Below, piece by piece: positions 1 through 5,435 of a DNA stretch of 9,080 nt. The DNA is taken from positions 1 through 9,080 of the forward strand of contig JBBITW010000141.1 of the NCBI GenBank assembly GCA_037440525.1. The letters run 5' to 3'. The position numbers were made by a program, and so were the translations under genes. The notes below the pieces were generated by a model. That model made no database searches and was not told the DNA's origin. It saw only the letters and a program-made list of their open reading frames with translations. Source of the stretch: JBBITW01 sp037440525. GTDB taxonomy: Bacteria > Desulfobacterota > BSN033 > UBA1163. How positions within the stretch are numbered: the first letter of the stretch is position 1; the number at the start of each line of letters is the position of its first letter.

Positions 1-2
1 GG

Positions 3-95
3 GAGGCAAGAAAAGTCATCATGGAGGTTGCCCTTCGAAAAGACGGGAGAGGGACAATTACCGCTTTGCTTATGGAAGGAAAGAGATTTGAATAG
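3..95 (+). CDS. 3' end of an unidentified gene (partial, runs in from the left)
   Basis: An open frame enters from the left edge and stops at TAG 93-95, giving 30 residues that begin EARKVIMEVALRKDG and end LLMEGKRFE. The composition (alternating charged and hydrophobic residues, a beta-strand-like TITALLME) looks protein-like, and the other two forward frames also stay open only to 88 and 102, so the choice of frame rests on composition alone. I do not recognise the family. The product continues upstream of the window, so neither start nor function can be given. The DNA directly downstream is repeat debris. Confidence 0.45.
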   Translation, partial: EARKVIMEVALRKDGRGTITALLMEGKRFE

Positions 96-130
96 TATAT
101 AGGGTGAACCCTTCTACACCATTAAGCCCC

Positions 131-160
131 GGAAATGGGGTCAGGGGAAATGGGGTCAGA
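131..160. repeat. Two tandem copies of a 15-bp GGGGTCAG-type unit
   Basis: The unit GGAAATGGGGTCAG(G/A) occurs at 131-145 and again directly after it at 146-160, differing only in the last base. It is followed by CTTAATTATTGAGAT. From memory, GGGGTCAG-type strings followed by an AT-rich TTATTGA stretch recur around REP-associated (RAYT-type) transposase genes in Desulfobacterota-like genomes. That link is recall, not something the window proves. No RAYT gene is present here. Confidence 0.6.
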
Positions 161-215
161 CTTAATTATTGAGATCTTGCACAGAGGCCTCTAATCGCAG
201 AAGGAAACTAAAACT

Positions 216-239
216 GGGTCACCCATTAAAAGGCACCTG
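216..239 (+). repeat. Left inverted end of the accessory block
   Basis: GGGTCACCCATT followed by AAAAGGCACCTG is the reverse complement of the sequence at 1436-1461, apart from two single-base indels. The same ending, in the shortened form GGTGTCACGCACCTG, is found at 1116-1130. It behaves like the outer end of an insertion element and is continuous with the transposase-tail repeat at 233-299. Confidence 0.7.
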
Positions 240-299
240 TCAGGAGAAAAAAGTATTCCTGTTGTAAGAAAAAATCTCTTATCTCCATCCATCGTATCT
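233..299 (-). repeat. Solo right end of an IS110-like relic (direct repeat copy A)
   Basis: The first 33 bases (233-265) are identical to 1124-1156. The rest, up to TCGTATCT at 292-299, matches 1157-1190 with small substitutions and indels. Read on the minus strand, both copies encode an FRY(D/E)G segment followed by a shared ending NRNTFFS and a TGA stop (complement at 240-242 here), although this copy has an extra stop after YDGWR. I read it as the transposase C-terminus plus right end of a second, otherwise lost element. An in-frame stretch upstream (minus strand, about 300-360) holds KPHYIKRDYPFRYDG and may be part of the same remnant. Confidence 0.6.
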
Positions 300-361
300 A
301 AAAGGGTAATCTCTTTTGATATAGTGTGGTTTTTCTCCCCTTTCGATACGGACATCCACTT

Positions 362-778
362 TCATTTCGCTTTGCTTCTCAAATATCTTTGCACGAAATC
401 TCTCGGTTTCAAGATCTGAATTCCTTGGAATACGGATAGCTTTAGTAAATGTTTATCTCCACTAATAATATAGGAAGCTTTCCCTGCAATAGCTGCTTCA
501 AGAAATTTATCGTCAGAAGGATCATCATGTATTACTGAAGGGAGAACAGGGGCAAGCACAATTTCGGCTTGGATGGTTAATAAATCCAAAAATGGTCTCA
601 CATCAACATCGTGAAATCGTAAAGCTAACTCGTTCCCAACGCGTTGGTATTCATCCAAAATGGCTGGAGACACAAGAAGTTGAACTCTACCATCACGCCA
701 CGCTTTTAGAATCTCAAATGGAGGACCGCTGAAGAATATCCCAGAGATGAAAACATTGGTATCCAAGACAATTCTCAT
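362..778 (-). CDS. PIN-domain toxin (probable ribonuclease) of a type II toxin-antitoxin pair
   Basis: The 138-residue product is a compact single PIN domain of the 'putative toxin component, PIN family' type (COG1569-like). PIN toxins are Mg2+-dependent RNases that block growth by cutting RNA. The expected acidic residues are present: D6 in VLDTN, E43 in ILDEYQRV, D89/D90 in HDDPSDDKFLEAA, and D108 in the ISGDKHLL segment. Nothing is truncated, so it is probably active. The ATG (776-778) overlaps the antitoxin stop in an ATGA arrangement, and there is no strong Shine-Dalgarno of its own, so translation is probably coupled to the antitoxin. RNA target and specificity cannot be read from sequence. 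The gene ends next to transposon debris at 233-299, which fits a mobile accessory module. Confidence 0.9.
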   Translation of the reverse strand: MRIVLDTNVFISGIFFSGPPFEILKAWRDGRVQLLVSPAILDEYQRVGNELALRFHDVDVRPFLDLLTIQAEIVLAPVLPSVIHDDPSDDKFLEAAIAGKASYIISGDKHLLKLSVFQGIQILKPRDFVQRYLRSKAK

Positions 779-1038
779 CTACGGCCCCGAACCTTAGAGA
801 CGGCGGCATCAACTTCTGATCTCTTCAATCCTGATTTGCGAGCTTGTTGTCTTGCCTGTGCAATTAAATTATCAAACTCTTTCATCGAAGGTGCTGAGAC
901 TACTTTAAGAATTACCACGTCTCGATCACCAACGACAACAAATTGAGTTCCAGATTGGAGGCCAAGCCGATCACGTATCTCCTCAGGTATAACGATTTGT
1001 CCCTTTGAGGACATTCGAGTTGTTGCAAGGATTGGCAT
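775..1038 (-). CDS. AbrB/MazE-like antitoxin (SpoVT-AbrB domain)
   Basis: The 87-residue product begins with a swapped-hairpin SpoVT/AbrB DNA-binding domain (about residues 4-48), recognisable from MSSKGQIVIPEEIRDRLGL and the following SGTQFVVV. A basic, helical C-terminal tail (about 51-87, ending KVRGRR) is the likely toxin-binding part. Such antitoxins neutralise the partner PIN RNase and repress their own operon. The start is supported by AGGAGG (complement of 1045-1050) six bases before the ATG. The gene precedes the toxin and overlaps it by 4 bp, the usual order. A strong promoter and a palindrome lie immediately upstream. Family assignment is firm; pairing with this toxin is inferred from the overlap. 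Confidence 0.92.
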   Translation of the reverse strand: MPILATTRMSSKGQIVIPEEIRDRLGLQSGTQFVVVGDRDVVILKVVSAPSMKEFDNLIAQARQQARKSGLKRSEVDAAVSKVRGRR

Positions 1039-1052
1039 CTAAAACCTCCTTT

Positions 1053-1064
1053 CTTACTGGTAAG
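1053..1064. promoter_or_regulatory. Palindromic candidate operator at the toxin-antitoxin transcription start
   Basis: CTTACTGGTAAG is an inverted repeat (CTTAC / GTAAG around two central bases). It directly follows the -10 box in the direction of transcription, so it covers the predicted start site and lies 14 bases before the antitoxin ATG. AbrB/MazE-like antitoxins commonly bind such sites to repress their own operon. Its use as an operator is inferred. Confidence 0.5.
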
Positions 1065-1093
1065 ATTATAAAGAATTTCTCTTTAATAATCAA
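1065..1093 (-). promoter_or_regulatory. Sigma70-type promoter of the antitoxin-toxin operon
   Basis: Read on the minus strand: -35 TTGATT (complement of 1088-1093), a 17-base spacer, and -10 TATAAT (complement of 1065-1070). The -10 is a perfect consensus and the spacing is ideal. Transcription should begin near 1058, giving a leader of about 20 bases with the AGGAGG site. Confidence 0.75.
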
Positions 1094-1123
1094 GAAACGG
1101 AGAAAAGGTGGAAAAGGTGTCAC

Positions 1124-1190
1124 GCACCTGTCAGGAGAAAAAAGTATTCCTGTTGTGTAAGAAAAGTATCTTCCCCTCTCCCTCGTATCT
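1124..1190 (-). repeat. Right end of the IS110-like relic (direct repeat copy B)
   Basis: This is the partner of the repeat at 233-299, same orientation, with its first 33 bases identical. It holds the transposase C-terminal codons and right end. Together the two copies bracket the toxin-antitoxin genes with about 67 bp of direct repeat, long enough to allow recombination that would excise the module. Confidence 0.75.
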
Positions 1191-1370
1191 GAATTTGTTT
1201 CTTACAAAAAAGCCCATATGTAGTCACCAACTTCTTTCCCTTTGCCATAGTTTCTTTGAGTTTACCGCGCAACATCTTTGCAAAACAAAAGGCACCATGC
1301 TTGTTATCCGAATGCTCCCTAAATAATTACTGTTGCCATGAAGATCAAAACCTGCATATAATATCCTCAT
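1131..1370 (-). pseudogene. IS110-family transposase relic (N- and C-terminus, middle deleted)
   Basis: Read on the minus strand from ATG 1368-1370, the product starts MRILYAGFDLHGNSNYLG. This matches the usual start of IS110-family DEDD transposases, with the first catalytic Asp in the (F/I/V)DLH motif. The start is well supported: AAGGAGG lies seven bases upstream. The match is lost after about 18 residues, and a TGA stop follows residue 48 (1224-1226). The same frame then continues to a second TGA at 1131-1133, encoding a segment with NKFRYEGEG and the ending HNRNTFFS that is shared with repeat copy A. The simplest reading is a large in-phase internal deletion joining the two ends of the gene, followed by decay. 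The RNase H-like core and the C-terminal Tnp_20 domain with its active Ser are missing, so it is inactive. An alternative is that only the first 18 codons are IS110-derived. Confidence 0.65.
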
Positions 1371-1411
1371 AAGGCACCTCCTTGGGTTAAGATTTGTCTC
1401 TTCTCCCAGGT

Positions 1412-1432
1412 ATACCACAAAATACGTGGTAT
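1412..1432. repeat. Short inverted repeat in the leader of the transposase relic
   Basis: ATACCAC (1412-1418) and GTGGTAT (1426-1432) form perfect 7-base arms around AAAATAC. It lies between the element's outer end and the relic's start codon. IS110 elements carry a structured bridge RNA in this kind of position; whether this hairpin is a remnant of one cannot be decided from 90 bases. Confidence 0.5.
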
Positions 1433-1435
1433 GTT

Positions 1436-1461
1436 CAGGTGCCTTTTAAATGGGTGACACC
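1436..1461 (-). repeat. Right inverted end of the accessory block
   Basis: CAGGTGCCTTTT followed by AAATGGGTGACACC is the reverse complement of 216-239 except for one extra A and one A insertion in the outer part. It closes the 1.25-kb block that carries the transposase relic and the toxin-antitoxin genes. No target-site duplication is evident just outside the two ends. Confidence 0.7.
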
Positions 1462-1497
1462 AATTTTTATGAAAAAAGGTGCTTCGGTTATTCTAAG

Positions 1498-1526
1498 TTG
1501 CCAAAAATCATGAGTCCGCCTATTAA
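1498..1526 (+). promoter_or_regulatory. Candidate promoter of the DHA2 transporter gene
   Basis: TTGCCA (1498-1503), a 17-base spacer and TATTAA (1521-1526) form a 5/6 and 4/6 match to sigma70 boxes. Transcription would begin near 1533, just before the GGAGG ribosome site at 1535-1539. It lies about 36 bases beyond the accessory block, so the transporter does not obviously depend on the element for expression. Confidence 0.35.
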
Positions 1527-1546
1527 TCTATAATGGAGGATTAGGT

Positions 1547-2926
1547 ATGGATAAGGCGAATGATATTGTAAATAAGAGAACTGCTCTATTAGTTGCTACG
1601 CTTGCTTCCTTCCTCACACCCTTCATGGGTTCCTCAGTAAATATTGCCCTTCCTTCAATTGGGAATGAATTTTTGATGGATGCGGTTCTGCTAAGCTGGG
1701 TGGCCACTTCATATCTTCTTTCTGCGGCAATGTTTCTCGTCCCTTTTGGAAAGATAGCAGATATGCACGGGAGAAAAAAGATTTTTTCATATGGAATATT
1801 GATTTATACTCTTTCGTCCTTTCTTTCTGGAATATCAAAATCTGCTATTATGCTTATTTGCTTTCGAATTTTACAGGGACTCGGAAGTGCGATGATATTC
1901 GGAACAGGTGTGGCGATTCTGACATCAGTCTTTCCCGCAGGAGAGAGGGGCAAGGCCCTGGGAATTAATGTTGCCGCAGTTTACTTAGGACTATCCCTCG
2001 GTCCTTTCGTAGGAGGATTTCTAACAGAGCATTTTGGATGGAGGAGCATCTTCCTTACAAATGTCCCTCTTGGTTTAATAATAATCACCTTTGTTTTCTG
2101 GAAACTGAGTGGAGAATGGGCCGAGGCAAAGGGAGAAAAGTTCGATTTTATCGGTTCGATAATTTATAGCCTTTCCCTCGGTTCAATTATGTATGGCTTT
2201 TCTCTGCTACCTGCGATGTCAGGCTTATGGTTAGTGGTAATAGGTGCTTTTATGCTTTTGTCATTCGCTGGATGGGAAATAAAGTCGGAAAACCCTGTTC
2301 TGGATATAAATCTTTTCAGGAATAATACGATCTTTGCATTCTCAAATCTTGCCGCATTGATCCATTACAGTGCAACCTTTGCAGTAAGTTTGCTTTTAAG
2401 CCTTTACCTACAGTATGTAAAAGGGCTCAGCCCCCAAAATGCAGGCTTTATTCTTGCATCACAACCCGTTATGATGGCTATCTTTTCACCATTTGCAGGG
2501 AGGCTCTCCGATAGGATCGAGCCGAGAATAGTAGCCTCAGCCGGTATGGCATTTACCTTTATAAGCCTTTCACTATTTACCTTTTTGAACGAAAAAACAG
2601 CCCTGGAATTTGTTGTAATCAATTTAATTATCCTTGGTTTTGGACTTGCCCTTTTCTCCTCTCCTAACACAAATGCAGTTATGAGTTCTGTTGAAAGGAG
2701 ATTATATGGAGTGGCTTCGGCAACGGTTGGAACAATGCGTCTGATCGGTCAGATGCTCAGCATGGGTATCACAATGCTTACATTCGCCATATATATAGGG
2801 AGAGTCCAGATCACACCTCAATATTATCCTTTCTTTCTGATCAGTTTAAAGAGGGCATTCGTCATCTTTGCCGGACTCTGCTTCGGTGGAATATTTGCAT
2901 CACTTGCAAGAGGTAAGGTTCGATGA
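1547..2926 (+). CDS. MFS efflux transporter, DHA2 (EmrB/QacA-like) family
   Basis: This 459-residue, strongly hydrophobic product fits a DHA2 drug:H+ antiporter with about 14 membrane helices in the inner membrane. Motif A (GKIADMHGRKK, about 68-78) lies in the loop between helices 2 and 3. Motif B is RILQGLGSAM from R107, and the antiporter motif C is GLSLGPFVGG at 148-157, followed by the family's FGWRSIFLTNVPLG (163-176). A second motif A-like GRLSDRIEPR (318-327) marks the second half. The start has GGAGG seven bases upstream. Family members export hydrophobic drugs, dyes or metabolites; the substrate here is unknown. No HlyD/EmrA adaptor or outer-membrane channel gene is nearby, so it may work as a single component. 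It is convergent with the next transporter, 73 bp apart, without a clear terminator between them. Confidence 0.9.
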   Translation: MDKANDIVNKRTALLVATLASFLTPFMGSSVNIALPSIGNEFLMDAVLLSWVATSYLLSAAMFLVPFGKIADMHGRKKIFSYGILIYTLSSFLSGISKSAIMLICFRILQGLGSAMIFGTGVAILTSVFPAGERGKALGINVAAVYLGLSLGPFVGGFLTEHFGWRSIFLTNVPLGLIIITFVFWKLSGEWAEAKGEKFDFIGSIIYSLSLGSIMYGFSLLPAMSGLWLVVIGAFMLLSFAGWEIKSENPVLDINLFRNNTIFAFSNLAALIHYSATFAVSLLLSLYLQYVKGLSPQNAGFILASQPVMMAIFSPFAGRLSDRIEPRIVASAGMAFTFISLSLFTFLNEKTALEFVVINLIILGFGLALFSSPNTNAVMSSVERRLYGVASATVGTMRLIGQMLSMGITMLTFAIYIGRVQITPQYYPFFLISLKRAFVIFAGLCFGGIFASLARGKVR

Positions 2927-2999
2927 AATCGTGATAATTAACCTACTCCTGAATTTTTTTAAGCAGTTTCGCATTGCCTTCAGTAAATGAACTCATATT

Positions 3000-4250
3000 T
3001 CAGTTAACAGGATGGAAGGGAGTTGCCTTTCTTTTTAAAGTCGAGGTAAGTATAAGACCCAAAAAACTTATTACTACACAGAATAAGAATCCCCATTTAT
3101 AGCTACCAGTTAGATCAAATATATAGCCAAGGATAAACGGGCCGAGAGCTCCTCCCAGTAGGAAGCTAAAGGCGATGACTCCGAGGATCAAACCATGCGA
3201 TATTAGTCCAAATAGCTCCGCAACTATTGGTGATTCTACTGAAACACAACCACCAAATGCAAACCCGAATAAAGCAGCGAAAAAATAGAGTATCGATTCC
3301 AATTTAACAGAGAGGAAGCCCAACAAAGCCCCTGTCATCAGTGTAAAACCAATAATGAAAGTCTGCTTGCTTCCAATTCTATCAGCCATCCTGCCAAGCA
3401 ATACCTTACCAAAAACGCTTGCACCTCCAATAACAGCCAAGATATTTGCAGCACTTATGGTTGAGATTCCAATTTCCATAGCATGGGGTACAATATGTAC
3501 CATGATAGCAAAAACACAAAATCCCAGACTTAAAATCATACTAAGTAAAATCCAGAAATCCATTGTATAAGCAGCCTCTCTCAGGGATAGCCCTTTGATA
3601 TACATTTTTTGCCCATCTTTCCCCTTTTTATCATATTCATCATTCTTTTCCATCTTATAGGTTTCAGGTTTCAAAAGCTGGGCGCAAAGAGTGGAAAGCA
3701 ACACAATGGTGCTACCCATTAAAATATATGATAGACGCCATCCATAGCCAAGGATGAGTCTACTTACTACTGGTGGCCCGATTAATGCCCCTATACCTGT
3801 TCCCGAGAGGACAATTCCTGTCATCATACTTCTTCTCTCTACAAACCATCTGGCTATGGTTGATGACAAGGGAACGAAGGAACCTCCCATTCCAACCCCT
3901 ACTATTACACCATAGAAGAGATATAAATGCCATATAGCACTCACTTGTGACATCAGGATATAACCCAAACCTAAAAATAAACCACAGATTGTCATTACCA
4001 ACCGAGGACCGAACCTATCAGTAAGTTCACCCATAGCAATACTTAGCAATCCCTGAACAATTGAGCAGAGGGAAAATGCCCCTGCAGTCATAGCCCTTGT
4101 CCAATTAAACTCTTTTAAGACTGGTTTGAAAAAGACACCAAATGCGTAAAATGCAGCCCAGAATATAAACATAATAATGAAGGAGACAGTTACTATTATA
4201 TAACCATAGAAAAAATCCTTTCCAATCTCTCTGCCTTTCATGAGCGTCAT
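3000..4250 (-). CDS. MFS transporter, OFA / monocarboxylate-like family
   Basis: The 416-residue product is a 12-helix major facilitator with two halves separated by a charged cytoplasmic loop (about 194-220, rich in K, D and E). The start FFYGYIIV, the motif A versions GELTDRFGPR (74-83) and GRMADRIGSK (286-295), RWFVERRSMMTGI (134-146) and VHIVPHAMEIGIS (251-263) are typical of the oxalate/formate antiporter and monocarboxylate (MCT-like) branch. It probably moves a small organic acid across the inner membrane; which one cannot be told. The ribosome site is weak: AAGGA lies 12 bases before the ATG used. A second ATG three codons in (M4) is possible and would not affect the first helix. It stands alone, with no adjacent catabolic gene, and converges on the DHA2 transporter. 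Confidence 0.88.
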   Translation of the reverse strand: MTLMKGREIGKDFFYGYIIVTVSFIIMFIFWAAFYAFGVFFKPVLKEFNWTRAMTAGAFSLCSIVQGLLSIAMGELTDRFGPRLVMTICGLFLGLGYILMSQVSAIWHLYLFYGVIVGVGMGGSFVPLSSTIARWFVERRSMMTGIVLSGTGIGALIGPPVVSRLILGYGWRLSYILMGSTIVLLSTLCAQLLKPETYKMEKNDEYDKKGKDGQKMYIKGLSLREAAYTMDFWILLSMILSLGFCVFAIMVHIVPHAMEIGISTISAANILAVIGGASVFGKVLLGRMADRIGSKQTFIIGFTLMTGALLGFLSVKLESILYFFAALFGFAFGGCVSVESPIVAELFGLISHGLILGVIAFSFLLGGALGPFILGYIFDLTGSYKWGFLFCVVISFLGLILTSTLKRKATPFHPVN

Positions 4251-4256
4251 TTTAGA

Positions 4257-4286
4257 TTTTTATCCTTTAATGTGGTTATTTGTCAA
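4257..4286 (-). promoter_or_regulatory. Weak candidate promoter of the OFA-like transporter
   Basis: A perfect -35 TTGACA (complement of 4281-4286) stands upstream of the transporter, but the best -10 at 18 bases is only TAAAAA (complement of 4257-4262). A start there would leave almost no leader before the ATG at 4250. I see nothing better in 4251-4455, which is otherwise featureless AT-rich spacer behind the PilZ gene. Confidence 0.2.
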
Positions 4287-4455
4287 CAAAATCCTTGCCA
4301 ATTAACAAAAAGTTATATTAAGGATGGTAAATTAAAGGAATGACTTTTATCTGTGAATAGATGAAAATACTACAATTTTTACAAATCTCTGCAGATAAAA
4401 TGACGGAGTATTTTAAAAGGCAAAAAATCAGGTCATCTCATTCTTTATCCAGAAA

Positions 4456-4830
4456 TCAGGAGGTTTTGGCAAGTGTAAATTTACTATCAATAACTTGCTT
4501 CAGTTTCTGATGGTCTTCATCCATTACCTGAATGAATTTTAATCCGTATTCAAACCCTTCCCAGTCTTCTCCAAAATATAGGTCCTTTCTAACAATCTGC
4601 CCCAGGACTTTGAAGTTTGCCAGTTGAAATCCCTTGGGAAATAAAACAATGATATTCAACAGTGTTCCCACAGCCATCTCTTTGATGGAACGAATGAGCA
4701 GACCTCCCTCACTTACGTTGACGACAAGCCCTCCCTGTGCACCAGGGGAATTAATCAACCTATATTCAAGAGGTAGATCTGCTAATAACCTTGGAGATTT
4801 TCTTCTTTCAATAAAATAATCTGAATCCAT
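4456..4830 (-). CDS. PilZ-domain protein (c-di-GMP receptor)
   Basis: The 124-residue product is a stand-alone PilZ domain. Both c-di-GMP-binding motifs are intact: RxxxR as R10-KSP-R14, and (D/N)xSxxG as N38-V-S40-EG-G43. The beta-barrel follows, with GTLLNIIVLFP and a later YGLKFIQV. A C-terminal helix (about 104-124) starts DEDHQKLKQVIDSKF. PilZ proteins sense the second messenger c-di-GMP and adjust motility, surface polysaccharide or gene expression through a partner. There is no fused output domain, so the partner must be another protein. GAGG lies about eight bases before the ATG. It is 40 bp downstream of the 99-residue gene on the same strand, so the two may be co-transcribed. Fold and ligand are clear; the pathway is not. 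Confidence 0.9.
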   Translation of the reverse strand: MDSDYFIERRKSPRLLADLPLEYRLINSPGAQGGLVVNVSEGGLLIRSIKEMAVGTLLNIIVLFPKGFQLANFKVLGQIVRKDLYFGEDWEGFEYGLKFIQVMDEDHQKLKQVIDSKFTLAKTS

Positions 4831-4870
4831 AATCCTATCCTCTCAATAAATTTCTTTCGATTTGATTCTC

Positions 4871-5170
4871 TCACTGTGTATTGTTAAGCCTTAAATCAAA
4901 AATGAAGCCCCTTTTCTTTTCAAAGTTAATAGAATCTTTTGTTTTATATGACATAATATTTAGTATTTCGAAATTTAGTTCAAAACGAAGATATGCCAGT
5001 GTAACATCAATGTCATTACTTCTTGCTACGAGCTCCTGTATATTTCTTCTACCATAACACATTAAACAACTTAAGCTTTGCACAGCCTCATCACTGATGA
5101 CCATGCTACTTATCCCATTCGAAATTAATGGAAAACCATTTTCTGAAAATAATGAAGAGGTAATTGACAT
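4871..5170 (-). CDS. Hypothetical 99-residue protein upstream of the PilZ gene
   Basis: I do not recognise this product. The start is supported by GGAG about six bases before the ATG (TTGGAGAAGAT). It has no signal peptide or membrane helix. A helical stretch runs from about residue 26 to 50 (SDEAVQSLSCLMCYGRRNIQEL), with two Cys at 34 and 37, followed by alternating hydrophobic segments (VTLAYLRFELNFEILNIM) and a short basic tail with KKRGF. Size and the helix-then-strand order are loosely like small regulatory domains such as Roadblock/LC7, but I find no diagnostic motif. It lies 40 bp before the PilZ gene on the same strand, and its promoter region is the AT-rich spacer shared with the divergent moxR-like gene. 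It could be a partner of the PilZ protein, or a chance frame in AT-rich DNA. Confidence 0.5.
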   Translation of the reverse strand: MSITSSLFSENGFPLISNGISSMVISDEAVQSLSCLMCYGRRNIQELVARSNDIDVTLAYLRFELNFEILNIMSYKTKDSINFEKKRGFIFDLRLNNTQ

Positions 5171-5299
5171 ATCTTCTCCAATAAAATTCCCAAAGATGCT
5201 GAATTAAACTTGCAACAATAATGCCAGAACGATAAAAAATTGTTAATATATTGATTTTATTTGATTTTCTGATGAATTTAATATTAAAAAATTTTAAAT

Positions 5300-5332
5300 T
5301 TGACAATTTTTGTCTCTAAAAAAGACAATTTT
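5300..5332. promoter_or_regulatory. Cluster of GACAA/TTGTC motifs in the divergent intergenic region
   Basis: GACAA-TTT-TTGTC at 5302-5314 is a perfect inverted repeat. A third copy, GACAATTTT at 5324-5332, repeats the left arm, and TTGTCT (5310-5315) also pairs with AGACAA (5323-5328). Three regularly placed half-sites in the spacer between two divergent transcription units suggest a regulator-binding site. On the minus strand TTGTCA (complement of 5301-5306) with TATTAA 17 bases on (complement of 5278-5283) could be a weak promoter for the 99-residue gene, overlapping the cluster. The region is very AT-rich, so chance is not excluded. Confidence 0.4.
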
Positions 5333-5368
5333 AAGACCAAAATTCGATTGATAATAATATCTCAGATA

Positions 5369-5397
5369 TTGAAACATGATGATAAACTGGTTATTAT
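5369..5397 (+). promoter_or_regulatory. Sigma70-type promoter of the MoxR/VWA operon
   Basis: TTGAAA (5369-5374), a 17-base spacer, and TATTAT (5392-5397), each 5/6 to consensus. Transcription would start near 5404, giving a leader of about 32 bases with AAGGGG (5423-5428) seven bases before the ATG. The GACAA cluster lies 37 bases upstream of the -35 box. Confidence 0.6.
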
Positions 5398-5435
5398 TTT
5401 TTATTAAATTCATAAGATTCTAAAGGGGTATAAAG

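Larger units (their letters stand above)
1117..1461 (-). mobile_element. Collapsed IS110-like insertion element with inverted ends
   Basis: About 345 bp bounded by GGTGTCACGCACCTG at 1117-1131 and the inverted counterpart CAGGTGCC...GGGTGACACC at 1436-1461; the inner arm is about ten bases shorter on the 1117 side. Inside lies a transposase relic (1131-1370) read on the minus strand with its own good ribosome site. Intact IS110 elements are about 1.2-1.5 kb, so most of the gene is gone. The inverted ends are not typical of IS110 elements, so the boundaries are a working hypothesis. The remnant is MITE-sized and could be moved only by a full-length relative elsewhere. Confidence 0.55.

Noticed and set aside
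131..299. Repeats that might suggest a CRISPR array
   Set aside because: There are only two 15-bp units with no spacers, and the longer repeats are two distant copies flanking genes; no array geometry and no cas genes.
1108..1326. Open frame of 72 codons on the plus strand
   Set aside because: It lies across the repeat and antisense to the transposase relic, has unlikely composition and no convincing ribosome site.
1371..1418. Upstream extension of the IS110-like relic frame to 1418
   Set aside because: The ATG at 1370 has an excellent AAGGAGG site and begins with the family's typical MRILYAGFDLH; the extra residues do not fit.
1529..1534. Perfect TATAAT just before the DHA2 transporter gene
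   Set aside because: It directly abuts the GGAGG ribosome site. Transcription from it would begin near 1541, after the site, and no -35 box stands at 16-18 bases. TTGCCA-17-TATTAA just upstream fits better.
2404..2670. Minus-strand frame of 88 codons inside the DHA2 transporter gene
   Set aside because: It lies fully antisense to a well-recognised transporter and has no family features; the same applies to the other antisense frames in this gene and in moxR.
2927..2999. Possible bidirectional terminator between the convergent transporters (TTTTTTT at 2955-2961)
   Set aside because: The T-run has no adjoining stem longer than about three to five weak pairs, so a terminator is not supported. 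The 7546-7584 gap also shows none.
5106..5306. Minus-strand frame of 66 codons in the AT-rich spacer
   Set aside because: It begins with TTG, lacks a ribosome site, has the Phe/Ile/Lys/Asn-rich composition of translated AT-rich spacer, and overlaps the better-supported 99-residue gene and the putative regulatory cluster.
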